A stretch of DNA of 64,000 nt from Ignavibacteria bacterium. GTDB lineage: Bacteria > Bacteroidota > Ignavibacteria > Tepidaquicellales > Tepidaquicellaceae. Location of the stretch: positions 62,001-126,000 of the forward strand of contig JADJYU010000010.1 in the NCBI GenBank assembly GCA_016719565.1, written 5' to 3'. Made by a program: the position numbers and the translations under genes. Positions 1 through 10,390 of the stretch are shown here, piece after piece (within the stretch, counting starts at the first letter, position 1; the number at the start of each line of letters is the position of its first letter). The notes beneath the pieces are model-generated. The model was given only the letters and a program-made list of their open reading frames with translations. It was not told where the DNA came from and ran no database searches.

Positions 1-1623
1 GATCTGCTTACCGACTTTTTCAGGAAGCATATTAAAAATTTCATCTTTACTGTAAATAGTATTAAGCAGAAAAGTACCGCCGGGCTTAATGTCTTTAAGC
101 ATATCAAAATTTTCTATCAGCGAAAAAAGGTGACAGCCGATGAAATCCGGAGATTGAACCAGATAAGCAGATCTGATCTGTTTCTTTCCGAATCTCAGAT
201 GAGAAACAGTGGTCGAACCGGATTTTTTGGAATCATAAACGAAATATCCCTGTGCATAATTGTCAGTTTCCTCGCCGATTATTTTTATAGTATTCTTATT
301 TGCTCCGACAGTACCGTCAGAACCCAGACCGAAAAACATTGCGCCGAACTGATCATCAGAAACGGATTTAAAATCTCTGTCATATTCCAGACTGGTAAAA
401 GTCACATCATCATTAATACCAACAGTAAAATGATTTTTCGGTTCTTCTTTTTTCATTTCGTCAAAGACAGCTTTTACCATTGCAGGCGTAAACTCCTTTG
501 AAGACAATCCGTACCGGCCGCCTGTTACAACAGGCATTTTTGCAAACGGGGGATTCTTGCTGTTCATGGATTCATTTAGAGCAGCAATGACATCCAGATA
601 AAGCGGTTCACCGACGCTTCCCGGTTCTTTTGTCCGGTCCAGGACAGAAATATTTTTAACTGTTCCGGGAATTTTATTTACAAAACTTTTTATATCAAAA
701 GGTCTGAAAAGTCTTACTTTAAGAAGACCGATTTTTTCGTCAGGATTACTAAGCAGCTGATCTACAGTTTCCTCTGAAGTCTCACAGCCGGATCCCATCA
801 TGATAATAATTCTTTCTGCATCCGGAGAGCCGTGATAATCATAGAGTTCATATTTCCTTCCGGTGATATCATAGAAAGAATTCATGGCATTCTGCAAAAT
901 GGCCGGAAAATGATCATAGAATTTATTAACAGTTTCTCTTCCCTGAAAATACACATCAGGATTCTGTGCAGTGCCGCGGATGAACGGGTTATCAGGATTA
1001 AGAGCTTTACTGCGATGGAGTTTAATGAATTTATCATCGATCATATCTCTGATATCTTTTACATCAAGTTCTTCAATTTTCATTACTTCATGTGAAGTTC
1101 TGAATCCGTCAAAGAAATGAACTATAGGGATACTGGATTCAAGAGTAGCTTTTTGAGAGATCAGTGCAAAGTCCATAACTTCCTGAACTGAATTGGAACA
1201 GATCATTGCGAAACCGGTCTGTCTTACCGCCATTACATCAGAGTGATCTCCGAAAATTGATAACGCCTGTGCAGAAAGAGATCGCGCAGTAACATGAAAA
1301 ACTGTAGGAGTCAGCTCACCTGCAATTTTGTACATATTAGGGATCATCAGAAGCAATCCCTGTGAAGCTGTAAAAGTGGTGGTCATGGATCCGCATTGCA
1401 ATGCGCCGTGAACTGTTCCGGCTGCGCCTCCTTCACTCTGCATTTCGACAACTACCGGAACTGTGCCCCAGATATTTTTCTGTCCGGCTGAAGACCATGC
1501 ATCGGAGAGTTCACCCATAGGAGATGAGGGTGTAATCGGATATATAGCAATAACTTCGTTAACTTTGTGCGCGACATACGCAGCAGCTTCATTTCCGTCA
1601 ATAGTGATTTTTCTTCTGTTCAT
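1..1623 (-). CDS. nifJ: Pyruvate:ferredoxin (flavodoxin) oxidoreductase, N-terminal 541 residues, cut by the window edge
   Basis: The minus-strand frame starts at the ATG at 1621-1623 and is open to base 1, giving 541 of the roughly 1,180 residues usual for one-chain PFOR. The enzyme oxidises pyruvate and CoA to acetyl-CoA and CO2 with reduction of ferredoxin, or runs in reverse. Visible marks are YPITPSSPMGE at residues 28-38, the VEMQSEGGAAG segment with Glu64, which matches the cofactor-activating glutamate of the TPP pyrimidine domain, and the start of the gamma-type domain (GLGSDGTVGANKN near residue 430). The sequence at the edge (GTFLLNT, then DEIFNMLPEKV) fits the gamma domain. The iron-sulfur and TPP-pyrophosphate domains lie outside the window. 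It is divergent from korAB across a 327-base gap. Plus-strand ORFs over this stretch are shadows. Confidence 0.93.
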   Translation of the reverse strand, partial: MNRRKITIDGNEAAAYVAHKVNEVIAIYPITPSSPMGELSDAWSSAGQKNIWGTVPVVVEMQSEGGAAGTVHGALQCGSMTTTFTASQGLLLMIPNMYKIAGELTPTVFHVTARSLSAQALSIFGDHSDVMAVRQTGFAMICSNSVQEVMDFALISQKATLESSIPIVHFFDGFRTSHEVMKIEELDVKDIRDMIDDKFIKLHRSKALNPDNPFIRGTAQNPDVYFQGRETVNKFYDHFPAILQNAMNSFYDITGRKYELYDYHGSPDAERIIIMMGSGCETSEETVDQLLSNPDEKIGLLKVRLFRPFDIKSFVNKIPGTVKNISVLDRTKEPGSVGEPLYLDVIAALNESMNSKNPPFAKMPVVTGGRYGLSSKEFTPAMVKAVFDEMKKEEPKNHFTVGINDDVTFTSLEYDRDFKSVSDDQFGAMFFGLGSDGTVGANKNTIKIIGEETDNYAQGYFVYDSKKSGSTTVSHLRFGKKQIRSAYLVQSPDFIGCHLFSLIENFDMLKDIKPGGTFLLNTIYSKDEIFNMLPEKVGKQI

Positions 1624-1747
1624 TTATTTTAATTCGGTTATTGAGAGAGTAAACAGTACAAATTGAAAATATAAAATTAAAATTGTTTAAATAATTTTGA
1701 ATTAATATATATCAAAGAAAAGTATAGTAGTATGATAAATGTCACCG

Positions 1748-1778
1748 TTTGGATATTTGCATGTCATGGTTAAATTTG
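1748..1778 (+). promoter_or_regulatory. Bacteroidota-type promoter upstream of korAB
   Basis: TTTG at 1748-1751 is followed after 19 bases by TAAATTTG at 1771-1778. This matches the -33 TTTG / -7 TAnnTTTG consensus known for Bacteroidota primary sigma factors. It points toward korA, which would have a leader of about 165 bases. The rest of the 1624-1950 gap is AT-rich and holds no gene I can support. I found no equally good motif pointing toward nifJ. Confidence 0.5.
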
Positions 1779-1950
1779 TGAGATTAAATTCTCTGAATTA
1801 ATAATACCTTTAGAAAATTATGAAAAAAACTTTATGATATAATTTAGAGTATTACTGAACAAAATATATGTTTTAATGCGGTGATTGTGATTCAAAAAAA
1901 TGTTAATTTTACTATTATAAATTAATAAAAATAAATTACTATTTAATACT

Positions 1951-3810
1951 TTGAAAACAGAAGATGGCGTTATAGAAAAAGAAAGTGTTGTTGTCAGATT
2001 TTCAGGTGATTCAGGTGACGGGATGCAGCTTACCGGATCACAGTTTACAGATACCACTGCATTTTTAGGGAAGGACATAAGTACATTCCCGGAATTCCCC
2101 GCAGAGATAAGGGCACCGGCCGGAACAATTGCAGGAGTATCGGGATTTCAGGTGCATTTTGGAAGTAAAGAAATATTTACAGCAGGGGATGAATATGATG
2201 TGCTTGTTGCAATGAATGCTGCCGCTTTAAAATCAGATATCGGTAACTTAAAAAAAGGCGGGATAATAATTACAAATACCGCAGGATTTGATTCTAAAAA
2301 TTTGAGATTAGCTGAATATCCGGACGGAGTAAATCCTCTTGAAGATGAATCTTTATCTGAATATGAAGTATATAAAGTTAACATAACTTCACTGACTAAA
2401 GAAGCATTAAAGGAAACTGGTCTGAGTAATAAAGAGCTTGAGAGATCCAAAAATATGTTTGTGCTCGGAATGTTATACTGGATCTTTGATCAGTCTCCGG
2501 ATTATACTATAAACTTTATAAATGAAAAATTTTCAAAAAGTCCGGAACTTGCGCAGGCTAATATATTAGCAATTAAATCAGGCATTAATTTCGGTGAAAC
2601 AACTGAAATATTTAATACCAGATTTAAGATCAATGCATCTCCTCAGCCTCCGGGAACATACAGAAGTATAACAGGAAACAACGCAATAGCAATTGCTTTG
2701 ATCTCTGCATCAGAAATTTCAGGTTTACCTTTGTTTCTCGGTTCATATCCGATTACTCCTGCGTCAGATATTTTACATGAATTATCAAAGTATAAACATT
2801 CAGGAGTCAGAACGTTTCAGGCGGAAGATGAAATAGCCGCTATCTGTTCAGCAATCGGAGCTTCCTACGGAGGAAGTTTAAGTGTAACTACAACATCCGG
2901 ACCCGGAATGTCTTTAAAGACTGAAGCGCTCGGTCTTGCAACTATACTTGAATTGCCTTTAGTAGTAATTAATATTCAAAGAGGAGGACCTTCTACAGGT
3001 TTACCGACAAAAACAGAACAGTCAGATCTATTACAGGCAATGTACGGCCGGCACGGTGAGTGTCCTTTGCCAATACTGGCGGCGCATTCACCTTCCGATT
3101 GTTTTGATACAGTTTATGAAGCGTGTAAATTAACTGTTGAACATATGACGCCGGTTATAGTATTAAGTGACGGATATATCGCTAATGGTTCCGAACCCTG
3201 GAAATTTCCAACTTCAAATGATTTACCAAAAATAAATTCAGTTTTTACTGATATGCCGAATGCTGAAGACGGAACATTTCTTCCATATAAGAGAGATGAA
3301 AATTTTGTAAGACCGAGAGTAAAACCGGGAACCAAAGGACTTGAGCACAGGATAGGCGGATTGGAAAAAGCAAATGAGACCGGAGATATTTCATATGAAC
3401 CGCACAATCATGAATTAATGGTAAACCTCCGGCAGGCAAAAGTTGATAAAATAGCAGATTTCATTCCTGAAGCAAAATTTGATACAGGCAGTGAAGATTC
3501 TGAATTATTAGTCTTAGGCTGGGGTTCTACTTATGGTACTATCAAAACAGCAGTATTGGAATTAATAAGTGAAGGTTACAATGTGTCGCATATACATTTA
3601 AGACATATGAATCCTTTTCCAAAAAATCTTGGAATGCTGTTAATGAAATTTAAAAATATTCTTATTCCGGAAATTAATAACGGACAATTGATCAAAATAA
3701 TCAGAGATAAATATCTGGTGCCTGCAATTGGATTAAATAAAATTCAGGGACTTCCGTTTACAACTGCCGAAATAAAAAATAAAATTCTGGAAATTTTAAA
3801 TAAAAAATAA
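1951..3810 (+). CDS. korA: 2-oxoglutarate (2-oxoacid):ferredoxin oxidoreductase, fused gamma-alpha subunit
   Basis: This 619-residue protein has the gamma domain fused in front of the alpha (TPP pyrimidine) domain, the usual KorA form in this group. The gamma domain opens with GDSGDGMQLTG at residues 19-29. The alpha domain shows SYPITPASDIL near residue 266 and QAEDEIAAI near 290, the latter carrying the glutamate that activates TPP. With KorB it interconverts 2-oxoglutarate plus CoA and succinyl-CoA plus CO2 using ferredoxin, as in the reductive TCA cycle or an anaerobic oxidative cycle. The start is TTG at 1951; the nearby ATG at 1964 is out of frame. korB follows after one base, so the two are co-transcribed. 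Substrate assignment to 2-oxoglutarate rests on family resemblance and gene order. Confidence 0.9.
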   Translation: MKTEDGVIEKESVVVRFSGDSGDGMQLTGSQFTDTTAFLGKDISTFPEFPAEIRAPAGTIAGVSGFQVHFGSKEIFTAGDEYDVLVAMNAAALKSDIGNLKKGGIIITNTAGFDSKNLRLAEYPDGVNPLEDESLSEYEVYKVNITSLTKEALKETGLSNKELERSKNMFVLGMLYWIFDQSPDYTINFINEKFSKSPELAQANILAIKSGINFGETTEIFNTRFKINASPQPPGTYRSITGNNAIAIALISASEISGLPLFLGSYPITPASDILHELSKYKHSGVRTFQAEDEIAAICSAIGASYGGSLSVTTTSGPGMSLKTEALGLATILELPLVVINIQRGGPSTGLPTKTEQSDLLQAMYGRHGECPLPILAAHSPSDCFDTVYEACKLTVEHMTPVIVLSDGYIANGSEPWKFPTSNDLPKINSVFTDMPNAEDGTFLPYKRDENFVRPRVKPGTKGLEHRIGGLEKANETGDISYEPHNHELMVNLRQAKVDKIADFIPEAKFDTGSEDSELLVLGWGSTYGTIKTAVLELISEGYNVSHIHLRHMNPFPKNLGMLLMKFKNILIPEINNGQLIKIIRDKYLVPAIGLNKIQGLPFTTAEIKNKILEILNKK

Positions 3811-3811
3811 A

Positions 3812-4852
3812 ATGAATGAGACTAATAATCTGCCTGTTCTAGAAAAGCTGACATATAAGGACTTTGCTCCTGATCAGGATGTAAAATGGTGTCCCGGTTG
3901 CGGCGATTATTCTATTTTAAAACAGGTGCAGGGAATTTTCCCTGAGTTAGGAAAGAAAAAAGAAGAGTTCGTATTTATATCAGGAATCGGCTGCTCATCC
4001 AGATTTCCTTACTATATGGATACATATGGAATGCATTCTATTCACGGCAGAGCAACGGCTATAGCCGCCGGTTTAAAAGCTTCAAGACCGGACCTCGATA
4101 TCTGGATTGTAACCGGTGACGGAGATGCAATGTCTATTGGCGGTAACCATCTTATACACACACTCCGTAAAAATTTTAATTTAAACATATTAATGTTTAA
4201 TAACGAAATTTACGGTTTGACAAAAGGACAGTATTCTCCAACATCTCATGTAGGTCTGGTTACCAAATCAACACCTTTCGGTTCTATTGATGAACCATTT
4301 AATCCTGCAGAACTTGCGCTCGGCGCAAAGAGCACTTTCTTTGCAAGATCACTTGACCGGGATCCTAAACACATGAAAGAAATATTGCTGAAAGCTCATG
4401 AACACAAGGGAACATCTTTCGTTGAGATCTATCAAAACTGTCCTGTATTCAATGACGGTACATTTTTTATTTATTCAGAAAAGGGTACAAAGAAAGAAGA
4501 GTCTCTATATCTTGAAGAGGGGAAACCTTTAATTTTTGGAGAGAATAACTGTAAGGGTATTAAGTTTGACGGATTTAAACCGGTTGTTGTAGATTTAACC
4601 GACGGAAAAAATTCAATCAATGATCTCTGGGTTCACGATAAGAAGGACAGGATCAAAGCAACTATACTTGCTAGTTTTGCAAACGGAAGTAACGGTACTC
4701 ATTTACCAAGACCGTTTGGAATATTTTATTCAATCGATAAACCAACCTATGAAGAAACAATGATGCATCAGATCGAAGAAGTTACGAAGAAAAAAGGCAA
4801 ACCAAATCTTGATGAGATTTTGTCAGGCGACAAAACATGGGTTATTGCTTAA
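3812..4852 (+). CDS. korB: 2-oxoglutarate (2-oxoacid):ferredoxin oxidoreductase, beta subunit
   Basis: This 346-residue beta subunit binds the TPP pyrophosphate and one 4Fe-4S cluster. The first ligands are in WCPGCGDYS near residues 26-34, with further candidate cysteines in GIGCSS (near 60) and NCPVFND (near 209). The TPP/Mg motif is GDGDAMSIGGNH near 101-112, followed by the expected N-N-x-I-Y-G-L-T-K-G-Q segment. It starts one base after korA stops. The stop at 4852 is followed by about 200 AT-rich bases with no clear hairpin, then by convergent minus-strand genes. Length and motifs are normal, so the gene looks intact. Confidence 0.92.
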   Translation: MNETNNLPVLEKLTYKDFAPDQDVKWCPGCGDYSILKQVQGIFPELGKKKEEFVFISGIGCSSRFPYYMDTYGMHSIHGRATAIAAGLKASRPDLDIWIVTGDGDAMSIGGNHLIHTLRKNFNLNILMFNNEIYGLTKGQYSPTSHVGLVTKSTPFGSIDEPFNPAELALGAKSTFFARSLDRDPKHMKEILLKAHEHKGTSFVEIYQNCPVFNDGTFFIYSEKGTKKEESLYLEEGKPLIFGENNCKGIKFDGFKPVVVDLTDGKNSINDLWVHDKKDRIKATILASFANGSNGTHLPRPFGIFYSIDKPTYEETMMHQIEEVTKKKGKPNLDEILSGDKTWVIA

Positions 4853-5059
4853 TAAAATATTTTTGTTCTATAATAATAAAATCCGGATTTAATAAACGAT
4901 ATGATGTTATATGAAATGAATACAATCTTAAGTTAAATCAGTTAATTAAAACCGTTTAACAGTTTAACCATATAAAACCGTTAACAGCGTTATTTGTCAA
5001 TTCAAATCAACAGCAAATAAATTTCCACTTTTCCAATTCAGAAAGCAATGATCCGGAAT

Positions 5060-5407
5060 TCATATTTCCTTTTTAATTTTATCACCCTGCTTCCAGTACC
5101 AGCCGCGGCTTTCCTGTGTCTGCTGATTCCAGTATGGCGCTGTTACAATTTTATTTTCCGGTGTTTTTAATTTTCTCTGATATACTGCTATTACCGGATT
5201 GAACACAATATCCGTTACTCCAATTATATAGGTATCCGGAAGAGTTTCATCCTTCTTAACTTCCTTTTCGAACTTCACTTCATATCCATTCAGCTCAAGT
5301 AATTTTTTCAAAAATGTCATTCTCTCTTCGCCTGCATTTGTTTCTACGACAGTGCAGCGTATTCCTTCTATTTCTTTAACGTTATGTTTGCCGTTGTTTA
5401 AAGCCAA
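5060..5407 (-). CDS. Conserved-looking small soluble protein of unknown function
   Basis: This 115-residue acidic and basic protein has no signal peptide, membrane span or recognisable catalytic motif. It is rich in Lys and Glu and ends in a Trp/Tyr-rich segment (YWNQQTQESRGWYWKQG). It lies immediately downstream of nuoN on the same strand (13 bases from the nuoN stop at 5421), so it could be the last gene of the nuo operon. I do not recognise the family and assign no function. Normal codon use and its place in the operon make it a likely real gene. Confidence 0.6.
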   Translation of the reverse strand: MALNNGKHNVKEIEGIRCTVVETNAGEERMTFLKKLLELNGYEVKFEKEVKKDETLPDTYIIGVTDIVFNPVIAVYQRKLKTPENKIVTAPYWNQQTQESRGWYWKQGDKIKKEI

Positions 5408-5420
5408 AATTAATTTTGTA

Positions 5421-6592
5421 TTAAATTCCTGTACTTGCTGATTCTATGAATTCAAATATTATACCTGCAAAGCCAATGATAATAATTCCCAATGCGCAGA
5501 TCAGTAATCCCGCTTTAGTGTAATTGTCGTTATCAATAAACTCAATTGGTGTATCACTTTTGTTTATGAACATTGCTTTCACTACAAGTAAATAATAATA
5601 AAGTGAGATCGTTGCATTTACTACTGCTATAAATACCAGTATGTAGTATCCCTGAACTGCAGCAGCTGTAAAGAGAAAAAACTTTCCGAAAAATCCCGCT
5701 ACAGCAGAAACCGTTTCATGTTTTGCTGTCTCATAGCAAACAGATTTCCTATTGTCATAGTTATAACAGCAGTATAATATAAGACTGTATTCCAGACACT
5801 AATCAACGAATTGAATACAGTGAACAATAATATTATTAAAATAAATATGGCAGATGCTTTTGAAATAGAAGACAGAAAAGATGAAATATTTACCGGAGCT
5901 CCTTCATATACATCAGCTGTCCAGAGATGAAACGGTACTAACGAAATTTTAAACGCTACTCCCGCAAAAATAAAAATAAATGCAAGCAGCTGAAGACTTG
6001 TGTTCATATTGTCAGATGACAGTGAACTGAAAAACAGCGAGCCGTTAGTCCCATATAAAATCGAAATTCCGAACAGTAATATTCCTGAAGAAAGCGCAGC
6101 TGACAGTATAAGTTTAATACCGGCCTCAGATGATCTTCTTTTCATTTTTTCAACAGCGGCTAAAGCAGCTATTGGAATTGTTGCAAGCTCCAGTCCGATA
6201 TAAAACATCAGAAAGTCTCCTGAAGAAATCATAAAATCCATTCCTATCAGTGAACTGATAATTATGAAAAAATAACCGCCCGAGTTATCAAAATTTTCGA
6301 ACGAATGTTTTAACCAGCCGGCTGACTGAATTATGACGATCAGTAATCCGATGTTCAAACTGTTCTTCATTAATATAATCATATCCGAAGTATTGTAAGA
6401 ACCTCCGAATAATTTCCCTGTCTCAATTGGTAAAAATCCGATGAAAGTTATGAGTGAAAACAATATAACTGTCGCAGGGATCATCAGAGATTTATTATCT
6501 TTTCCCGTGGACAATTCGATTATAAGAATAATGACAGCTGCTATCATCAGCATAATCTCATGTCTCATCAGAAGTAATTGTTCTATAGTCAT
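5421..6592 (-). pseudogene. nuoN: NADH-quinone oxidoreductase subunit N, internally deleted and frameshifted
   Basis: The first 297 residues (6592 to 5699) are a normal NuoN N-terminus with antiporter-like helices (LAALAAVEKM, VPFHLWTADVYEGAPV), ending in NLFAMRQQNMKRFLL and a stop. The C-terminal part is in another frame from about 5707 to the TAA at 5421-5423 and reads VAGFFGKFFLFTAAA and then ISLYYYLLVVKAM. In intact NuoN about 90 residues separate the KRLLAYSS and GFxGKF motifs. Here they are virtually fused, so about 270 bases including part of the second half-channel are missing, with a frame change at the junction. It would not work as drawn. Either the genome has lost the segment or the assembly has. 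The gene starts 15 bases after the nuoM stop. Confidence 0.75.
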
Positions 6593-6607
6593 TTTTATAT
6601 GATCATT

Positions 6608-8104
6608 CTATTTTAACAAAGCCAGTTTTTCAGTTATCGGACCCAGACTATTGAGTATCATTTCAGAAAGCCAGAGCGGCAGTAGTCCCATACCCGCTAT
6701 AGCAATTATAAGTATTATAGTAACAGCTTTTTCATTCCAGACTGCATCCTTCATTCCGTCAGGAAGATTACTTCCGGGCGGACCAAGCAGAATTTTAGCA
6801 ACAACTCTTAAAATATAAACTGCTGTAATTACTATTGAAGATGCAGCAAGTATAGTTACGCTTCTGTGAAAAAGATCCGTGTTTTGAAATGCTCCGACAA
6901 AAATTGTCATCTCCGCAACAAACCCGCTGAGACCCGGAAGTCCGAGAGAAGCAAAACCTGCAATCATATAGCATACGGAAAGAAACGGCATGACCTTCAT
7001 AAGTCCTGTCATTTCCCTTATGTCTCTTGTATGAGTTCTGCTGTAAATCATACCGATCAATGCAAAGAAAAGGGCTGTCATCAGTCCGTGAGAGATCATC
7101 TGAAGCACTGCGCCGTTCATTGCAATATCATTTGTCATCAGTATTGCAAATAACACAAGACCGCAGTGACTGACCGATGAATAAGCGTTAATATATTTAA
7201 GATCAGTCTGCACTATAGCTCCGAATGCTCCGTAGACAATACTTATGGAAGTTAATATTATAAATATCCACGCCATTTCATTTGCAGCTTCGGGAAGCAG
7301 ATACATTGCGACTCTAAGACAGCCGTATCCTCCCATTTTCATAAGCACACCGGCGTGAAGCATTGATACTGCCGTTGGCGCGGATGAATGTCCGTCAGGA
7401 GACCATGTGTGAAATGGAAATAAAGCGCCGAGCACACCAAATCCGATAAATACCATCGGGAAGAAATATCTTTGCGCTTCTATCGGTATATCTATTTTAG
7501 CGATCTCAATAATATTAAATGTAAGCGCAGTGCTGCCGGTCGGTGAAGAGTATGAATAAATTCCAAGAAGTCCAACGAGCAAAACAGCGGACGCTCCCAT
7601 CAGCATCAGAGTAAAGCTCATAGCTGCATATTCCTTTTCCCGCTTCCCCATATTCCTATCAGCAGATACATTGGAATTACTGCAAGCTCATAGAAAAGGA
7701 ACATTGAAAAAGATCAAGCGATATAAAAATCCGAATACTCCCGTGGAAAGTATAAGAAGCGAAATAAAAAATTCCTTATATAAATAATCAACATCCCAGG
7801 AAGCTAACACTCCCGTAAATGTAACTATAGCAGTCAGAAGTATCAGAGAAACTGAAATGCCGTCGACACCCGTGCTGAAATAAATGTTGAGTGTATTAAA
7901 CCAGACATATTTATCTGTAAAAAGCATTTGTTCAATATTTCCTGAACTTCTTTCTATCAGGTACATAATTAAAAGATATACAGATAAAATAAGCTGAATA
8001 CCTGTTCCTGCAGCAGCTATCATCCTTGCCTGAGCTTTACTGCCGGCAGTCATCAGCGCAGCTACAGTCAGTACCGGTACCAATATTAATAAAATCAGAT
8101 CCAT
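6608..8104 (-). pseudogene. nuoM: NADH-quinone oxidoreductase subunit M, frameshifted
   Basis: NuoM is a proton-pumping, antiporter-like membrane subunit of complex I. Residues 1-130 read normally from the ATG at 8104 (GVDGISVSLILLTA, SLLILSTGVFGF). The frame then breaks twice within about 25 bases, at the A-runs near 7725-7729 and 7704-7711. Reading across gives ISLDLF, then MFLFYELAVIPMYLLIGIWG, and then the rest of the protein (PFHTWSPDGHSSAPTAVSMLHAG, QTDLKYINAYSSVSHCG) to the stop at 6608. Corrected, the product is about 498 residues, normal for NuoM. Two single-base indels in A/T homopolymers suggest sequencing error rather than decay, but I cannot tell from sequence alone. Confidence 0.8.
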
Positions 8105-8105
8105 A

Positions 8106-10027
8106 CTACACTATTATTAAATACAAAGTTAAAAGAAATATCAGGATCATTCCCGCTACCATAATGAAAGCATACTGCTGGAGCTGACCGGACTGCATAT
8201 ACTTTATTTTTTCAGAAACGAAGTTGGTTGTATAAGCAATACCGTTCATTGTATTGTCAACAACGTGCCTGTCAAACCATGCTACAGGTACGGAGATCAT
8301 ATTGAATATAATTTTCTTTGTTACAAAAATATAAACTTCATCTATATAAAATTTTCTGTATGCCGATCTGTAAAGTAAGCCAAGTGAATTTTTAATTTTT
8401 TCCGGAGATACGCTTTCCTTTTTATAAAGTACAAAAGCTAATATGATACCGGCAAGGGCAATACCTACAGTCGGAATTGCAATGTTCATGTGAATTTGTG
8501 TAGAAAAAGATTCGCCGTTGCTTGAAACAAACTGACTGAACGGTATCAGTCCGGCAAGCGCTGAGCACGCGGCAAGAAATATCAGAGTAAACAGCATAAC
8601 ATTCGGTGATTCATGCGGATCGTGTTCGTAATTTTTATCTCTGTTCCAGAAGACTGTAAAGTAAAGTCTGAACATATAAAAAGCGGTAATTCCGGCTACC
8701 AAATACTGAACTCCGAAAAGAAAAATATTTTTTTCTACGACTGCAACAAGTATCTCATCTTTACTGAAAAATCCTGAGAGGGGAGGAATACCGGCTATTG
8801 CAAGGCACGCTATTAAGAAAGTAATATGAGTTACTGGCATATATTTCCTGAGATTGCCCATTGAGTTAATTTCATTCGAATGAATCGCATGTATAATTGA
8901 TCCGGCTCCCAGGAATAGTAAAGCTTTAAACATTGCATGAGTAAACAAATGAAACATTGATGCCATATAACCGAGTCCTTCTTCTGCACCGTATCCGGAA
9001 ACTCCGAGGATACCATCATATAACCGATCTGTGAAATGGTGGAAAATGCAAGAACTCTTTTTATGTCCGTCTGAGTGCAGGCAATGATAGCGGCAAACAA
9101 CGAAGTAAATGCGCCGACGTGAGCTACTACTTCAAGCGCTGCCGGTGAAGTAAATACATATAACGGAAATAATCTTGCTATTAAATAAACTCCGGCTACT
9201 ACCATTGTCGCAGCATGTATCAGCGCTGAAACGGGAGTCGGACCTTCCATTGCATCAGGCAGCCAGATATGCAGCGGAAACATTGCTGACTTTCCCGCGC
9301 ATCCTATAAAGATCAGGATCAGAGCCCAGGTAATAGCGGACAAACCCATAAATGTAACTGAAGCGCTTTGCAGAATTGCATTCCCGTTTGGATTAGTCAG
9401 TTCATTGAAATCAAATGTCCCGGCAAATGCAGAAAGAAGTAAAATCCCGATAAGAAATCCGAGGTCAGCGAATCTTGTAACAATGAACGCTTTCTTTGAA
9501 GCTGATACGGCTGAAGGTTTATTGTAATAATGACCGATCAAAAGGTAAGATGAAATGCCGACTAATTCCCAGAACATATATGTCATGAAAATATTAACCG
9601 ACAGGACAAGCCCGAGCATTGCAAAAGTAAACAGGGAAAGGAATGCAAAATATCTTGAATATCCTGAATCGCCTTTCATATATCCGATACTGTAGATATG
9701 CACCATCAGCGAAACCGTTGTGATCACGACCATCATCATTACTGAAATCGGATCAAGGAGGATGCCAATATCTATAGATAATGTGTCATTGAATTTGAGC
9801 CATTCAATTTTATAAACATTTATGATCTGGTAAACACCGTTTACTTTTCCGTGAATAAAATAATACTGATATGCAGTCCAGTAAGATAAAACTGCGGAGA
9901 TCAGAACGGAAGCTGTACATATGATCCCTGAGACAGCAGGTTTGAATTTACTTCCAAACAGTCCTGTGAAAACAAACGTGAAGAAAAGTATTACCGGTAT
10001 TATTAATGTGTATAAAAAATTTTCCAT
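8106..10027 (-). pseudogene. nuoL: NADH-quinone oxidoreductase subunit L, single-base frameshift
   Basis: NuoL is the distal proton-pumping subunit of complex I and carries the long lateral helix. The N-terminal part from the ATG at 10027 includes WLPDAMEGPTPVSALIHAAT and FSTISQIGYMMVS, after which the frame is lost. The correct continuation, GVSGYGAEEGLGYMASMF, lies in the next frame and runs on through HLFTHAMFKALLFLGAGS to the stop at 8106. One base missing from the short G-run near 9007-9010 (C on the coding strand) restores about 640 residues, the normal NuoL length. The downstream ORF starting at 8966 is therefore not a separate gene. The gene lies 25 bases after the nuoK stop in operon order. 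Confidence 0.82.
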
Positions 10028-10052
10028 ACTAATTAATTATTATGAAAAGAGA

Positions 10053-10370
10053 TCAGTATTTCATCTCATTTACATTTTCAACATCAATCATTTTTAATTT
10101 TCTGTAAAGACTTATTATAATAGCAATAGCAACTGATACTTCAGTTGCTGCAACGGCAATTACAAACATTGCAAAAAAATGTCCGCCGAGATTTTCCGGA
10201 TAGAGGAATTTGTTAAAAGCAACGAAATTGATATTTACTGAATTAAGTATTAGCTCTACTGAAAGAAGTATGGTAATGAGATTCTTTCTTGTAAGAAATC
10301 CGTAAACTCCGATGAAAAACATCAGAGTGCTTAATACCATAAAATGCTGAATGCTGACTCCTGTCTCCAT
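10053..10370 (-). CDS. nuoK: NADH-quinone oxidoreductase subunit K
   Basis: This 105-residue protein has three predicted membrane helices, the NuoK length and topology. The LLSVELILNSVNINFVAF segment holds the conserved membrane glutamate (E40 in this protein), and a second acidic position is in AVAATEVSVAIAIII. Both are part of the charge relay in the complex I membrane arm. It lies between nuoJ (20 bases upstream) and nuoL, the universal gene order. The gene looks intact. Confidence 0.9.
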   Translation of the reverse strand: METGVSIQHFMVLSTLMFFIGVYGFLTRKNLITILLSVELILNSVNINFVAFNKFLYPENLGGHFFAMFVIAVAATEVSVAIAIIISLYRKLKMIDVENVNEMKY

Positions 10371-10390
10371 ATGATTTAAAACTTTAACAT

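Noticed and set aside
130..1666. Plus-strand ORFs over the first 1.6 kb
   Set aside because: They are shadows of nifJ on the minus strand, which has clear PFOR motifs throughout.
8106..8966. Separate membrane-protein gene starting at 8966
   Set aside because: It is the C-terminal part of NuoL after a one-base frameshift; its first residues continue the NuoL alignment exactly.
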